Positions 25,899 through 58,786 of a stretch of DNA of 64,000 nucleotides are shown here, in pieces. Each line of letters begins with the position of its first letter. The first letter of the stretch is position 1. This stretch comes from Pseudorasbora parva (Eukaryota > Chordata > Actinopteri > Cypriniformes > Gobionidae): the NCBI RefSeq assembly GCF_024679245.1, contig NC_090177.1:25274950-25338949 (forward strand), in the 5' to 3' direction. The notes below the pieces were generated by a model, which saw nothing but the letters and a program-made list of their open reading frames with translations, did not search any database and had not been told where the DNA came from. The position numbers and the translations under genes were made by a program.

Positions 25899-27516
25899 CC
25901 TGGCTTGTGCAAATTTCAGAATTGGCCTCCATTCAATTCAAGAATTGGAATTTGAATTGACTCCACCCCACAGGAAGTTGAATTTGAATGACAGGAAGTA
26001 GAATTAAATTCATGACAATTCAAAGAAATTCACAGTCACACAACAAAAAGAATGTGTCGAATCTCACACACATTCAGTGTTAGGAAGGTTACTTTGGAAA
26101 TGTAATTGCTTACTGTTATAATTTACTCATTATAAATGTGGTTTGGATTACTTTATCAATGCAAAGCAATTTCCTTTTAATATGATTAGTAACTAATTGA
26201 ATTACACATTTTACCTCTGTAATACAACAATTACATTAATTTTATATTCAATAACAATTTCATTACATACATCTACACTATAAAATATTACACAGTCTCT
26301 ACTTTAAAAAAAATGATGGTAACAATATTACATAATATTTCAGTAGTTTTTATGATGAATTAAATCTTACTAGTGGAATGTGCTTTTTCAATTTAAGTGG
26401 ATTTTGAAAAAAAAATATCAGAGTAAATGGAAATGACCTGTTTATATTTGACTTTCAGTTGTGTTATTCAATTAATAGTCTGTTTGATGCTGGCACAAGC
26501 AGAAACAAACTTGTTATTGCACTAGCATTAGCAAAGTTATTACATATTGAACAAAGCAACATTCCTCATAATAATAATAATAATAAGTTATTCACATCAC
26601 AACCTAACTATAAGCTCTACTCTTCTGCACAATGGTAACGGTCAAAACTTCAGCGTAACAGAAATTCTTTCAAATTTCAAACATAAATGAACATTATACA
26701 TTAGATGTTTCCCTTCATTTAAAAACACATTAAACAGCACTTCATTTCAATATTAATCTCCATTTCTAGCATGCTGGGAACTAACAATGGTGTCTCTAAA
26801 ACTGCATAATTGAGCTAATTCTCTTAAACAGTTAATCTTATTTTCCTTAATTTTATTAGCTTAATCGGTTCTCAATTCAAGCCTCAAAATTGCTTACATT
26901 TCCTTAAAAAATTAGGAAAGTGTATCTCTTGGTTTTATTTTTTTTACAACACTAAACCAAAATTTTCTTTAAAAAAAATACACACTATTTTTATTTTATC
27001 ACCTTAATTTTTTGTGTGAAAATTACAAGACCCAAGATTAATTTTTTACAGTGTCACTTTTCTCAACCATGCATACATTGTTCTAAAATAATGATAAATT
27101 TAAATAAATTAACCCCTCAATGTTGTCCAATTCGTTTTGTTCCAATGTTATTTTAATTTCAAAATAATAAAAAAACACAAAGTTGTTGTAAATGCAGTTA
27201 TAATTAATTCCAGTGCAAAACTCCCTGAGCAACACTGATGGATCTAATTCTCAATCGATCCTCAAGTGTTTTTTATCATTGAGTCTGCACCGTTCTGCTC
27301 TAAAGATCTTTCCTGCAACACTAAAGATTCTCTCAGCAGGTGCAGATGAAGCTGCTATGGCAAGATGGACATGTATATGAATTTCTGAAATACATGAAAT
27401 ACAAGACATTTAAATTCTAATTCTACATCCTGTTTTTGACATCAATTCAAATTCAAGAATTGAATTGAAATTTAGGAGTCCTTCTCAATTAAATTCGGAA
27501 TTGTGCACAAGCCTGC
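25899..27516 (-). mobile_element. Decayed hAT transposon with transposase C-terminus remnant
   Basis: The outer ends are inverted (GGCTTGTGCAAATTTCAGAATT on the left; GGCTTGTGCACAATTCCGAATT as the complement of the right end). Minus strand about 27249-27372 encodes AIAASSAPAERIFSVAGKIF and then RAERCRL, the hAT-family C-terminal dimerisation motif, followed by a stop. The rest of the 1.6 kb is too decayed to read as transposase. Confidence 0.7.
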
Positions 27517-27668
27517 TAAGGCATCAGAACATGAGAAAAATTATGGAAACCAATTCACCAGAGTTGAAATTCAAATGTGTTATTTTAACCAGCCATTCAA
27601 TTTAGTTTTACATAAAAATATAGTGAAACAAAAATAAAAGAATGTGAGAAGGATATGTTTGTTTGTTT

Positions 27669-27877
27669 GTATGTATGTATGTATGTATGTATGTATGTAT
27701 GTATGTATGTATGTATGTATGTATGTATGTATGTATGTATGTATGTATGTATGTATGTATGTATGTATGTATGTATGTATGTATGTATGTATGTATGTAT
27801 GTATGTATGTATGTATGTATGTATGTATGTATGTATGTATGTATGTATGTATGTATGTATGTATGTATGTATGTATG

Positions 27878-27930
<53 letters not shown>
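27669..27930. repeat. (GTAT)n then (TA)n microsatellite
   Basis: About 53 GTAT units (27669-27883) followed by about 23 TA units. It opens long ORFs of YVCM/THYI repeats in all frames on both strands, none of which is a gene. Confidence 0.95.
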
Positions 27931-27937
<7 letters not shown>

Positions 27938-28009
27938 TTTTATTATTATTAGAATTACATAAATAATTAGCATGATTTTTTTATTTTTTATTTTTAAATG
28001 TTATGAGTG

Positions 28010-28350
28010 TACACTACCATTCAAAGGTTTGGGTTTAGTAAGATTTTTATTTAAAGAAATGAATACTTTTATTGAGAAAGAACATTCATTTGACTTTAAC
28101 ATTGTCACAAATTTATTTCAAATAAATGCCTTCTATGTTACTTTCTATCGATCAAAGAATCCAGATTTTTTTTTCTGATTATGCAGCACAATTATTTTCA
28201 ACATTAATAATAAATGTTTCTTAAACAGAAAATCAGCATATTAGAATAATTTCTGAAGGATCATGTGACACTGGAGACTGGAGTAATGATGCTGAAAATT
28301 CAGCTTTTCCATCACAGGATTAAATTCTATTTTTAAAAAACACTTATTTT
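28010..28350 (-). repeat. Dispersed cyprinid repeat downstream of the filamin gene
   Basis: Contains TGAAGGATCATGTGACACTG and GATGCTGAAAATTCAGC, the same family as 3060-4460 and 22725-23095. Confidence 0.65.
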
Positions 28351-28480
28351 AAATACTACAATATAATACTATGATATAAGAGTACTACTACATAAAAAAA
28401 CACTATATTACAATATTATTATAAATCCTACCAACCTAAAACCTTTTAATGGTAAATGTTCATTCACAGATTTATGGATT

Positions 28481-45303
<16,823 letters not shown>

Positions 45304-46044
45304 CTTCACACAATCAGATAACAAAAATCAAAAATATCTGAGACCTGACTAATCACCATTTTCACAATTCATTTTAAATAATATTTAATTTAACTGGAAT
45401 AGTTCACCCCAAAACTAAAAAATGTATCAATATTTTTACTCACACATGTCATTCCAAACAGAAAATACACATGAATATCTAATGTTTCTACTTGATCACA
45501 TGGGAACTGTTTCAAAACTATGTTTCCATGTGCAAAGTATGCGTTTCATGTGTTCCACCTGTGACCACGTGATATTTCTGTATATTGATATCAAATATGG
45601 CACTGATGCAGTTATGCATAACAAATGTCTTTGGTTGCTCCTAGTTGTATAAATGCAATTTTTAAACCCGACTGGTAAATGAGTAAACTGATCAATGTTT
45701 ATATGTGAATAAAAGCCTACATTTCAAATTGTTCATCATATAAAGCGATCATGTCTTGTCAGAAAATTTGGACTTAACCGCTCAATTCATGTGGATTGTT
45801 TCATGATCTCTTTATGAACTTGCATATCTGTTTATGGAGAGCACAGAAATTCATCAAAAAGATAATGTGTTCTGAAGATGAACGAAAGTCTTACAGGTTT
45901 GGAATGAAATTAATACGAGTAAATGACAGTTAACATTTTAATATACCAATAATACTAATTTTAATTACATTTTTAAACATTAATAACAATTAAAATCCAT
46001 TTATTTATTCCAGACCTGTATGGTGGTATATAAAATAAAATAAA
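45304..46044. other. Filamin upstream intron or flank with a MITE fragment
   Basis: 45385-45945 has the ends GGAATAGTTCACCCCAAAA and AATACGAGTAAATGACAG and an interior GTCATTCCAAAC, typical of the TTAAAGGGATAGTTCACCC family. No filamin exon was recognised between 45304 and the tandem array. Confidence 0.45.
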
Positions 46045-46841
46045 ATTAAAGCTGCGAGCAGCGATGACGGGCCCAAGCCGGTGGCACCGCCACCCCAGTG
46101 GCATCAGCTTAACTGTGCACAGCAGGCAATAGGCATTTAATATGGGAAAAAATAAATAAAGAGATTATGTCAAAGTCATTTAAATTCACCTCATTAACTG
46201 CAGCAACTGGTGCTGCTATGACCAGGAACCACAACACTCACATCTCTGAGATCAATTACATTTTATTCATTAATTTTATGTCAGATGATGTCAAATGTCA
46301 ATTTCAAAATGAGTGCAGAATACTGTCCAAAAGCTGAAGTTATATTATCCTTACACTTTTCTTAAAAATAAATTTTCCAAATCAGAGACCGCAACAATGA
46401 TTTTAATATCAGTGTCAGGTAAGAGTAATATGCGTGCATATAATTTATGGAAGTTTATTATAAACAGCCACTTTTATAAATTCATGTGAAATTATTATTT
46501 TTTATTCATTTGAATTCTATCAATAAATAATTAGTTTAAAGAGGTGTCATACGTGATCTTTGCAAACACAGCACATGACCTTCTTTAAAGCCCATGTTAT
46601 AGAAAACAATTAAAAAGTATTAGGATATCACTTTCAATTATGTGCAAATGTATTTTTTTGCAGCTCAAAATTTTGTAAGTTCAGAAGACCAGTATTTAAT
46701 TAAAGATATAATATATGTTTTAGTTTTTTACTTATTTTTCACAATAAAGTGATAGATATTTGTGATATCCTATGGTATGAAAGGGTTAAATTATTAAAAA
46801 AACAAGAGACAAGGTGACACACAGAGTGAGAGAGACCCCCT

Positions 46842-46844
<3 letters not shown>

Positions 46845-46905
<61 letters not shown>
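46845..46905. repeat. (CA)n block in array unit 1
   Basis: About 30 CA units. Further CA blocks of unit 1 are at 47090-47137, 47213-47252 and 47338-47430. Confidence 0.9.
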
Positions 46906-46910
<5 letters not shown>

Positions 46911-47087
46911 GATCCTGAGGAGGGGGGGGGGGTATCTAATTATATAAAACAATATTGTCAATGCCCTACAAATAAACTGGTTTTATACATTTATTTTTTT
47001 ATTCAAACCCAGAATAATATGTTTAATCCTTTAATGCAGGCCAAAGCACAGCATTGAGAGGTAATTGTTTTAGACAGAAGAGTGGCT

Positions 47088-47140
<53 letters not shown>

Positions 47141-47206
47141 GAAATCAGTGACACGTGTCCCCATGAGTCTGTGTGCATTCAGGTTGAAGTCCCCACCAGG
47201 CTAGAA

Positions 47207-47257
<51 letters not shown>

Positions 47258-47338
47258 GTAGTAATGCTGAAGTATGCTGCAGGCAACCCTTATCAGCTAA
47301 GCTCAGCCCATCCACCATCCCCCCCCTCCCAACACACA

Positions 47339-47433
<95 letters not shown>

Positions 47434-49429
47434 ATGTCTGGTTCACCATCTTTTTGGGGACTCAGCATAGATGTAATGGTTTTTATGCTGTACAAACCAT
47501 ATATTCTGTCCTACACTGCCCCTGGCCATCACAGGAAACTTTCTGCATTTTCACATTTTCAAAGTAACTCATTCTGTCTGATTTATAAGCTTTTGTACCC
47601 ATTGGGACGTCCCCATGAGTCTGTGTGCATTGAGGTTTAAGTCCCCACCAGGTTAGAAAACCATTCACACACACACACAGAGGCAAGTTTTTTTGCTTGA
47701 AAACTTATACAATATTGCCCTCTACTGGTCATTTAAGGGAGAGCATAAGTTTTGAAAAAAAAAAAAAAACAAACAGTGTGATATAAAGAATAACCAGCAG
47801 GTGGGAGTATAGTCTTATTTATGAACCAGTTACTTGTGTCTTTCTTTTGTATTTTTTAAGCTTTTGCTACGGGAACACCGTTTGAGATATCCAATAACCG
47901 TTCGCATTTTAGCATCTTCTGTATATTTACTTCATGTTGTCCGAGTTTGGAGGAGATTGAATGAATCGCTTTTGAGGAGAGGGTAAAAACTCAGAGCTCG
48001 CTTTGCCACTTCTTATTATCTTCCAACCAAATTATCTGACTTCCTGTTGGTCAGAGCTAATGACTGTAAATGAGAAAGTTGTCCGGCTCGAAATGTACAA
48101 TATATATACCGAGTTTGGGGACTGCAGATAAAACTAACCCCCCACTTTGGACAAAAGCCACACTTCCTGCTGCCAGTTGGTGGCGCTATAACTTTGACTC
48201 ACAAAAGTCATATCCATGTGATCGGCCTCTTACAACGAACACACAGCTGAAGTTTCATCAAAATGAATTAATGTATGCAAAAGTTATAACACACTTCCTG
48301 TTTCCCTTTTCTCGCCATAAATTCGTCTCTTCGCCACAGCCAAACCGTTTGAGATATCAAAAAGCTGCTCGCAATTTAGCATCCTTAGTGTCTTGACTTC
48401 AGGCTGACCGAGATTGGTGCTGATCGGATGAATCGTCTAGGAGGAGTACCGCAAATTCCAGAGCATGCGTTTTCCGAACAACCCATTATAGCTCACTTCC
48501 TGTTGAGCGAAGCTTATGACTATGAGTGCGGAAGTTGTTTGGCCCGATGAGATCTATAAGTGTACCGAGTTTCATACATGTACGTGCAAGTGTGTTTAAT
48601 ATATAGACCCTGTTTTTCAAGGGGGCGCTGTTGAGCCCCTCTGCCACGCCCGGGGCAAAGGCCTCTGCCAGACCCTGTTGGCCGCGCATTCCGATGTGTG
48701 TAAAAAGTTTCAAGAGTTTTCGAGCACGTTAAGTGCCCCAAAAATGCCCAAAAGGCGAAAAGATAATAATAATAATTAAAGCTGCGAGCAGCGATGACGG
48801 GCCCAAGCCGGTGGCACCGCCACCCCGGTGGCATCAGCTTAACTGTGCACAGCAGGCCAATAGGCATTTAATATGGGAAAAAAATAAAAGGACTATGTCA
48901 AAGTCATTTGAATTCACCTCATTAACTGCAGCAACTGGTGCTGCTATGACCAGGAACCACAACAGTCACATCTATGAGATCAATTACATTTTATTCTTTA
49001 ATTTTATGTTAGATGATGTCAAATGTCAATTTCAAAATGAGTGCAGAATACCGTCCAAAGGCTGAAGTTGTATTATCCTTACACTTCTCTTAAAAATAAA
49101 TTAAGCCAAATCACAGAGACCGCAACAATGATTATAATATCAGTGTCAGGTAAGAGTAATATGCGTGCATATCATTTATAGAAGTTTATTATAAACAGCC
49201 ACTTTTATAAGATCATGTGAAATTATTTTTTTAATCCATTTGAATTCTTTCAATAAATTATTAGTTTAAAGAGGTGTCATACGTGATCTTTGCAAACACA
49301 GCACATGACCTTCTTTAAAGCCCATGTTATAGAAAACAATTAAAAGTATTAGGATATAGTAGGTCACTTTCAATTATGTGCAAATGCATTTTTTGCAGCT
49401 CAAAATATTGTAAGTTCAGAAGACCAGTG

Positions 49430-49431
<2 letters not shown>

Positions 49432-49520
<89 letters not shown>
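49432..49520. repeat. (TA)n microsatellite in array unit 2
   Basis: About 44 TA units at a site that is short or absent in other units (a few units at about 52582 and 57746), so it expanded after the units duplicated. Confidence 0.9.
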
Positions 49521-49523
<3 letters not shown>

Positions 49524-50221
49524 CATTTTTTAAACTTATTTTTCACAATAAAGTGATAGAAATCGCTGATATAGCCTATGATATGAAAGGGTTAAATTAT
49601 GAAAAAAAAACAAAAAACAAGGCGACACACACAGAGTGAGAGAGACCCCCTCCACACACACACACACACACACATAGAGTGATCCTGAGAGAGGGAGAGT
49701 GAGGGGGGAGGGGAATGACAGACACAAAATCTAAACAGTGAGCGAACATTGTTTTTATTTCACTGTCTGAAAACACTGTTTTTCAATAACAACAATAGTT
49801 TAATCTTCAAAACAGTGTTCCCTTGGACATATCCAACCTGGTTACTAAATAAGGCTACACTTCCACCTTCTGGTTATTCTATATGCCGGTAGCTCATTGG
49901 TTCTCATTTTTGTCCTTAAACAAAAGGCATTAATCTTCTCATTTTTTTAAGTTACACACACTACTTTTTTTTTTTAAGACAATTAAATGGGTTTTTTCTT
50001 TTGTTAGTAATGTTTTTTTATATTTATATTTTTTATTAATAATTATTTGTATTAACACAATTATTTAACTAATTATATAAAACAATATTGTCAATCCCCT
50101 ACAAATAAACTGGTTTTATACATTCATTTTTTTTTTATTCAAACCCAGAATAAATTTTTTTATCCTTGAATGCAGGCCAGAGCACAGCATTGAGAGGTAA
50201 TCTTTTTAGACAGAAGAGTGG

Positions 50222-50306
<85 letters not shown>

Positions 50307-50390
50307 TAGAAATCAGTGACACGTGTCCCCATGAGTCTGTGTGCATTCAGGTTGAAGTCCCCACCAGGCTAGAAAAAAGAACACACACAA

Positions 50391-50458
<68 letters not shown>

Positions 50459-52715
50459 GTAATGCTGAAGTATGCTGCAGGCAACTCTTATCAGTTAAGC
50501 CCATCCACCATCCACCATCCCCCATCCACAACACACACACACACACCCACCCACAAACACACACACATTCACACATACTCATGTCTGGTTCACTATCTTT
50601 CTGGGGACTCATAGATGTAATGGTTTTTATGCTGTACAAACCATATATTCTGTCATCCTACACTGCTCCTGCCCCTAAACCTACCCATCACACAAAACTT
50701 TCTTCAAAAGAACTCATTCTGTCTGATTTATAAGCTTTTGTACCCATTGGGAAGTCCCCATGAGTCTGTGTGCATTCAGGTTTAAGTCCCCACCAGGTTA
50801 GAAAACCATTCACACACCCAGAGAGGCAAGGTTTTTTGCTTGAAAACTTATACAATATTGCCCTCTACTGGTCATTTAAGGGAGAGCATAAGTGTTGAAA
50901 AAACTGAAAAAAAAAAAAACAGAAAAACAGCCAGTGTGATATATAGAATAACCAGCAGGTGGGAGTATAGCCTTATTTATGAACCAGGCACGTGTGTCCC
51001 TATTTTGTGTTTTTTAGGCTTTTGCTACGGGAAAACCGTTTGAGATATCCAATAACCGTTCGCATTTTAGCATCTTCTGTATATTTACTTCATGTTGTCC
51101 GAGTTTGTAGGAGATTGAATGAATCGCTTTTGAGGAGAAGGTAAAAACTCAGAGCTCGCTTTCCACTTTGTGTTATCTTCCAACCAAATTATCTGACTTC
51201 ATGTTGGTCAGAGCTAATGACAGTAAATTAGAAAGTTGTCCGGCTCGAAAAGTACTATATATATACCGAGTTTGGTGAATGTAGATAAAACTAACCCTCC
51301 TCTTTGGACAAAAGTGACACTTCCTGCTGCCAGTTGGTGGCGCTATAACTTTGACTCACAAAAGTCATATCCATGTGATCGGCCTCTTACAACGAACACA
51401 CATCTGAAGTTTCATCAAAATGAATTAATGTATGCAGAAGTTATTACACACTTCCTGTTTCCCTTTTCTCGCCATAAATTCGTCTCTTCGCCACGGCCAA
51501 ACCGTTTGAGATATCAAAAAGTTGCTCGCAATTTAGCATCCTCAGTGTCTTGACTTCCTGCTGACCGAGTTTGATGCTGATCGGGTGAATCGTCTAGGAG
51601 GAGTATCGCAAATTCCACAGCATGCGTTTTCCGAACAACCCATAATAGCTCACTTCCTGTTGGGCTGACACATAACTTAGAGCACGAAAGTTGTTCGGCC
51701 CGATGAGCTCTATATGTGTACCGAGTTTCATATGTGTACGTGCAAGTGTGTTTGATTTATAGACCACGTTTTCAGAGCCCACTTTAGGGGGCGCTGTCGA
51801 GCCCCCCTGCCACGCCCGGGTCCCAGCCTCAGCCCGGCCCTGATGGCCGCGCATTCTGATGCGTGTGCAAAGTTTCAAGAGTTTTCGAGCATGGGAAGGG
51901 CCCCAAAAATGCCCAAATAGTCGCGTAAAAAAATAATAAATAATAATAATAACAAAAAATTAAAGCTGCGAGCAGCGATGACGGGCCCAAGCCGGGGGCA
52001 CCGCCACCCCGGTGGCATCAGCTTAACTGTGCACAGCAGGCAATAGGCATTTAATATGGGAAAAAATAAATAATGGGACTATGTCAAAGTCATTTGAATT
52101 CACCTCATTAACTGCAGCAACTGGTGCTGCTATGACCAGGAACCACAACAGTCACATCTCTGAGATCAATTACATTTTATTCTTTAATTTTATGTCAGGT
52201 GATGTCAAATGTCAATTTCAAATGAGTGCAGAATACTGTCCAAATGCTGAAGTTGTATTATCCTTACACTTCTCTTAAAAATAAATTAAGCCAAATCACA
52301 GAGACCGCAACAATGATTTTAATATCAGTGTCAGGTAAGAGTAATATGCGTGCATAAAATTTATAGAAGTTTATTATAAACAGCCACTTTTATAAGATCA
52401 TGTGAATTTTTTTTTTTTATCCATTTGAATTTTATCAATAAATAATTAGTTTAAAGAGGTGTCATACGTGATCTTTGCAAACACAGCACATGACCTTCTT
52501 TAAAGCCCATGTTATAGAAAACAATTAAAAGTATTAGGACATCACTTTCAATTATGTGCAAATGTATTTTTTGCAGCTCAATATATATATAATACATTTT
52601 TTAAAACTTATTTTTCACAATAAAGTGATAGATATTGCTGATAGCCTATGATATGAAATGGTTAAATTATGAAAAACAAGAAACAAGGCGACACACAGAG
52701 TGAGAGAGACCCCCT

Positions 52716-52796
<81 letters not shown>

Positions 52797-53334
52797 GTGA
52801 TCCTGAGAGAGGGAGAGTGAGGGGGAAGGGGAATGACAGACACAAAATCTAAACAGTGAGAGATCATTGTTTTTATTTCACTGTTTTGCAATAACAACAA
52901 TAGTTTTATCTTCAAAACAGTGTTCCCTAGGAAATATCCAACCTGGTTACTAAATAAGGCTACACTCTCACCTTCTGGTTATTCTATATACCGGTAGCTC
53001 ATTGGTTCTCATTTTTGTCCTTAAACAAAAGGCATTATTCTTCTCATTTTTAAGTTACACACACTACTTATTTTTTCCTTTTCTTTTTAAAGACAATTAA
53101 ATGTGTTTTTTCTTTTGTTAGTAATGTTTTTTTTATATTTATATATTTTTATTAATAATTATTGGTATTAACACAATTATTTAACTAATTATATAAAACA
53201 ATATTGTCAATGCCCTACAAATAAACTGGTTTTATACATGATTTTTTTTATTCAAACCCAGAATAATATGTTTAATCCTTTAATGCAGGCCAAAGCACAG
53301 CATTGAGAGGTAATCTTTTTAGACAGAAGAGTGG

Positions 53335-53441
<107 letters not shown>

Positions 53442-53520
53442 TCACTGTAGAAATCAGTGACACGTGTCCCCATGAGTCTGTGTGCATTCAGGTTGAAGTC
53501 CCCACCAGGCTAGAAAAAAG

Positions 53521-53610
<90 letters not shown>

Positions 53611-53670
53611 ATGCTAAAGTATGCTGCAGGCAACTCTTATCAGTTCAGCCCATCCCCCCCCCCACCCCAC

Positions 53671-53751
<81 letters not shown>

Positions 53752-56201
53752 TCATGTCTGGTTCACTATCTGTTTGGGGACTCACCATAGACATAATGGT
53801 TTTTATGCTGTACAAACCATATTCTGTCCTCCTACACTGCTCCTACCCCAAAACCTACCCATCACACAAAACTTTCTGCATTTTTACATTTTCAAAAGAA
53901 CTCCTTCTGTCTGATTTATAAGCTTTTGTACCCATTGGGAAGTCCCCATGAGTCTGTGTGCATTCAGGTTTTAGTCCCCACCAGGCTAGAAAACCATTCT
54001 CACACACACACAGAGGCAAGGTTTTTTGCTTGAAAACTTATACAATATTGCCCTCTACTGGTCATTTAAGTGAGAGCATAAGTGTTGAACAAAAAAAAAA
54101 CAAAAAAAACTGTGTGCTATATAGAATAACCAGCAGGTGGGAGTATAGCCTTATTAATGAACCAGGCACTTGTGTGCTTATTTTATCTTTTTTAGGCTTT
54201 TGCTACGGGAACACCGTTTGAGATATCCAATAACCGTTCGCATTTTAGCATCTTCTGTATATTTACTTCATGTTGTCCGAGTTTGGAGGAGATTGAATGA
54301 ATCGCTTTTGAGGAGAGGGTAAAAACTCAGAGCTCGCTTTCGACTTCTTGTTATCTTCCAACCAAATTATCTGACTTCCTGTCGGTCACAGCTAATGACT
54401 GTAAATTAGAAAGTTGTCCGGCTCGAAATGTACAATATATATACCGAGTTTGGTGAATGTAGATAAAACTAACCCCCCACTTTGGACAAAAGATGGCGCT
54501 ACTGAGCCCCTCTACCACGCCCGTTTCTGAATCTTTGCTTGCATCTTCTGGACAGCATGTCTGATGTGTGTGTTGAGTTTCATGCAATTTCAAGCATGTG
54601 AAGAGTCTCAAAAACACCAAAAAAGATTATTAGACTTTGACACGTTGCCATGACAACAGTTTTTGTAGAATCAGGAATCCATTTATATGTCTATATCTGC
54701 CATGTTTTGACATAATACTGATGAAGTTTGAAGTAAATCGGGTGAAAATAAGATGGGGATTTAAAGCAATTTTGAAAGTGACACACTTCCTGCTGCCAGT
54801 TGGTGGCGCTATAACTTTGACTCACAAAAGTCATATCCATGTGATCGGCCTTTTACAACGAACACACAGCTGAAGTTTCATCAAAATGAATTAATGTATG
54901 CAAAAGTTATAACACACTTCCTGTTTGCCTTTTCTCGCCATAAATTCATCTCTTCGCCACGGCCAAACCGTTTGAGATATCAAAAAGTTGCTCGCAATTT
55001 AGCATCCTCAGTGTCTTGACTTCAGGCTGACCGAGTTTGGTGCTGATCGGGTCAATCGTCTAGGAGGAGTACCGCAAATTCCACAGCATGCGTTTTCCGA
55101 ACAACCCATAATAGCTCACTTCCTGTTGGGCTGACGCATAACTTAGAGCACGAAAGTTGTTCGGCCCGATGAGCTCTATATGTGTACCGAGTTTCATATA
55201 TGTACGTGAAAGTGTGTTTGATTTATAGACCCCGTTTTCAGACCCCACTTTAGGGGGCGCTGTCGAGCCTCCCTGCCACGCCCGGGTCCCAGCCTCAGCC
55301 CGGCCCTGATGGCCGCGCATTCTGATGCGTGTGCAAAGTTTCAAGAGTTTTCGAGCACGGGAAGGGCCCCAAAAATGCCCAAATAGTCGCGTAAAAAAAT
55401 AATAAATAATTAAAGCTGCGAGCAGCGATGACGGGCCCAAGCCGGGGGCACCGCCACCCCGGTGGCATCAGCTTAACTGTGCACAGCAGACCAATAGGCA
55501 ATTAATATGGGAAAAAATAAATAAAGGGACTATGTCAAAGTCATTTGAATTCACCTCATTAACTGCAGCAACTGGTGCTGCTATGACCAGGAACCACAAC
55601 ACTCACATCTCTGAGATCAATTACATTTTATTCATTAATTTTATGTCAGGTGATGTCAAATGTCAATTTCAAAATGAGTGCAGAATACTGTCCAAATGCT
55701 GAAGTTGTATTATCCTTACACTTCTCTTAAAAATAAGCCAAATCACAGAGACCGCAACAATGATTTTAATATCAGTGTCAGGTAAGAGTAATATGCGTGC
55801 ATATAATTTATGGAAGTTTATTATAAACAGCCACTTTTATAAAATCATGTAAAATTAAAAAAAATTATCCATTTGAATTCTATCAATAAATAATTAGTTT
55901 AAAGAGGTGTCATACGTGATCTTAGCAAACACAGCACATGACCTTCTTTAAAGCCCATGTTATAGAAAACAATTAAAAGTATTAGGATATCACTTTCAAT
56001 TATAAGCAAATGTATTTTTTGCAGCTCAAAATTTTGTAAGTTCAGAAGACCAGTATTTAATTAAAGATGTAATATATGTTTTTGTTTTACTTATTTTTCA
56101 CAATAAAGTGATAGATATTTGTGATAGCCTATGAAATGAAAGGGTTAAATTATGAAAAAACAAGAGACAAGGTGACACACACACAGAGTGAGAGAGACCC
56201 C

Positions 56202-56289
<88 letters not shown>

Positions 56290-56515
56290 TGATCCTGAGA
56301 GAGGGGGGGGGTAATTTTTTTTACATTTATATTTTTTTAATTATAATTATTTGTATTAACACAATTATTTAACTTATTATATAAAACAATATTGTCAATG
56401 CCCTACAAATAAACCGGTTTTATACATTTATTTTTTTATTCAAACCCAGAATAATATGTTTAATCCTTTAATGCAGGCCAAAGCATTGAGAGGTAATCTT
56501 TTTAGACAGAAAAGT

Positions 56516-56650
<135 letters not shown>

Positions 56651-56879
56651 ACACTCATGTCTGGTTCACTATCTTTTTGGGGAATCTTTTTGGTAATGGT
56701 TTTTATGCTGTACAAACTATATATCCTGTCCTCCTACACTGCTCCTACCCATCACACAATTTTCTGCATTTTCACCTTTTCAAAAGAACTCATTCTGTCT
56801 GATTTATAAGCTTTTGTACCCATTGAGAAGTCCCCATGAGTCTGTGTGCATTCAGGTTTAAGTCCCCACCAGGCTAGAA

Positions 56880-57487
<608 letters not shown>

Positions 57488-58562
57488 CTGGTTCACTATC
57501 TTTCTGGGGACTCACCATAGACGTAATGGTTTTTATGCTGTACAAAACATTAATTCTGTCCTCCTACACTGCTCCTACCCATCACACAACTTTCTGCATT
57601 TTCACATTTTCAAAAGAACTCATTCTGTCTGATTTAAAATGTTATAGAAAACAATTAAAAGTATTAGGATATAATAGGTCACTTTCAATTATGTGCAAAT
57701 GTATTTTTTGCAGCTCAAAATATTGTAAGTTCAGAAGACCAGTGTTATATATATATATATATAAAAATACATTTTTTAAAACTTATTTTTCACAATAAAG
57801 TGATAGATATTGCTGATAGCCTATGATATGAAAGGGTTAAATTATGAAAAAAACAAGAAACAAGGCGACATACACAGAGTGAGAGAGACCCCCTCCACAC
57901 ACACACACAGAGTGATCCTGAGAGAGTGAGGGGGGAGGGGAATGACAGACACAAAATCTAAACAGTGAGAGATCATTGTTTTTATTTCACTGTCTGAAAA
58001 CACTGTTTTTCAATAACAACAATAGTTTTATCTTCAAAACAGTGTTCTCTAGGACATATCCAACCTGGTTACTAAATAAGGCTACACTTCCACCTTCTGG
58101 TTATTCTATATGCCGGTTGCTCATTGGTTCTCATTTTTGTCCTTAAACAAAAGGCATTAATCTTCTCATTTTTTTTAAGTTACACACACTACTTTTTTTC
58201 CCCTTTTCTTTTTAAAGACAATTAAATGTGTTTTTTCTTTTGTTAGTAATGTTTTTTTATATTTATATATTTTTATTAATAATTATTTGTATTAACACAA
58301 TTATTTAACTAATTATATAAAACAATATTGTCAATGCCCTACAAATAAACTGGTTTTATACATTAATTTTTTTATTCAAACCCAGAATAATATGTTTAAT
58401 CCTTTAATGCAGGCCAAAGCACAGCATTGAGAGGTAATCTTTTTAGACAGAAGAGTGGCTCTCACACACACACACACACACACACACAGTAGAAATCAGT
58501 GACACGTGTCCCCATGAGTCTGTGTGCATTCAGGTTGAAGTCCCCACCAGGCTAGAAAAAAG

Positions 58563-58625
<63 letters not shown>

Positions 58626-58678
58626 TAACGCTGCAAGTTTAAACCGGCCCACACCCCCATCCACCCCCCCCCCCCCCT

Positions 58679-58714
<36 letters not shown>

Positions 58715-58751
58715 TAGTAAGCTGCAGGTATAAAGCAGCCCATCCCCCCTC

Positions 58752-58786
<35 letters not shown>

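Noticed and set aside
27580..27973. Six long ORFs on both strands (YVCM, THYI and IYIY repeats)
   Set aside because: They are translations of the (GTAT)n(TA)n microsatellite, open in all frames because the unit has no stop in those phases.
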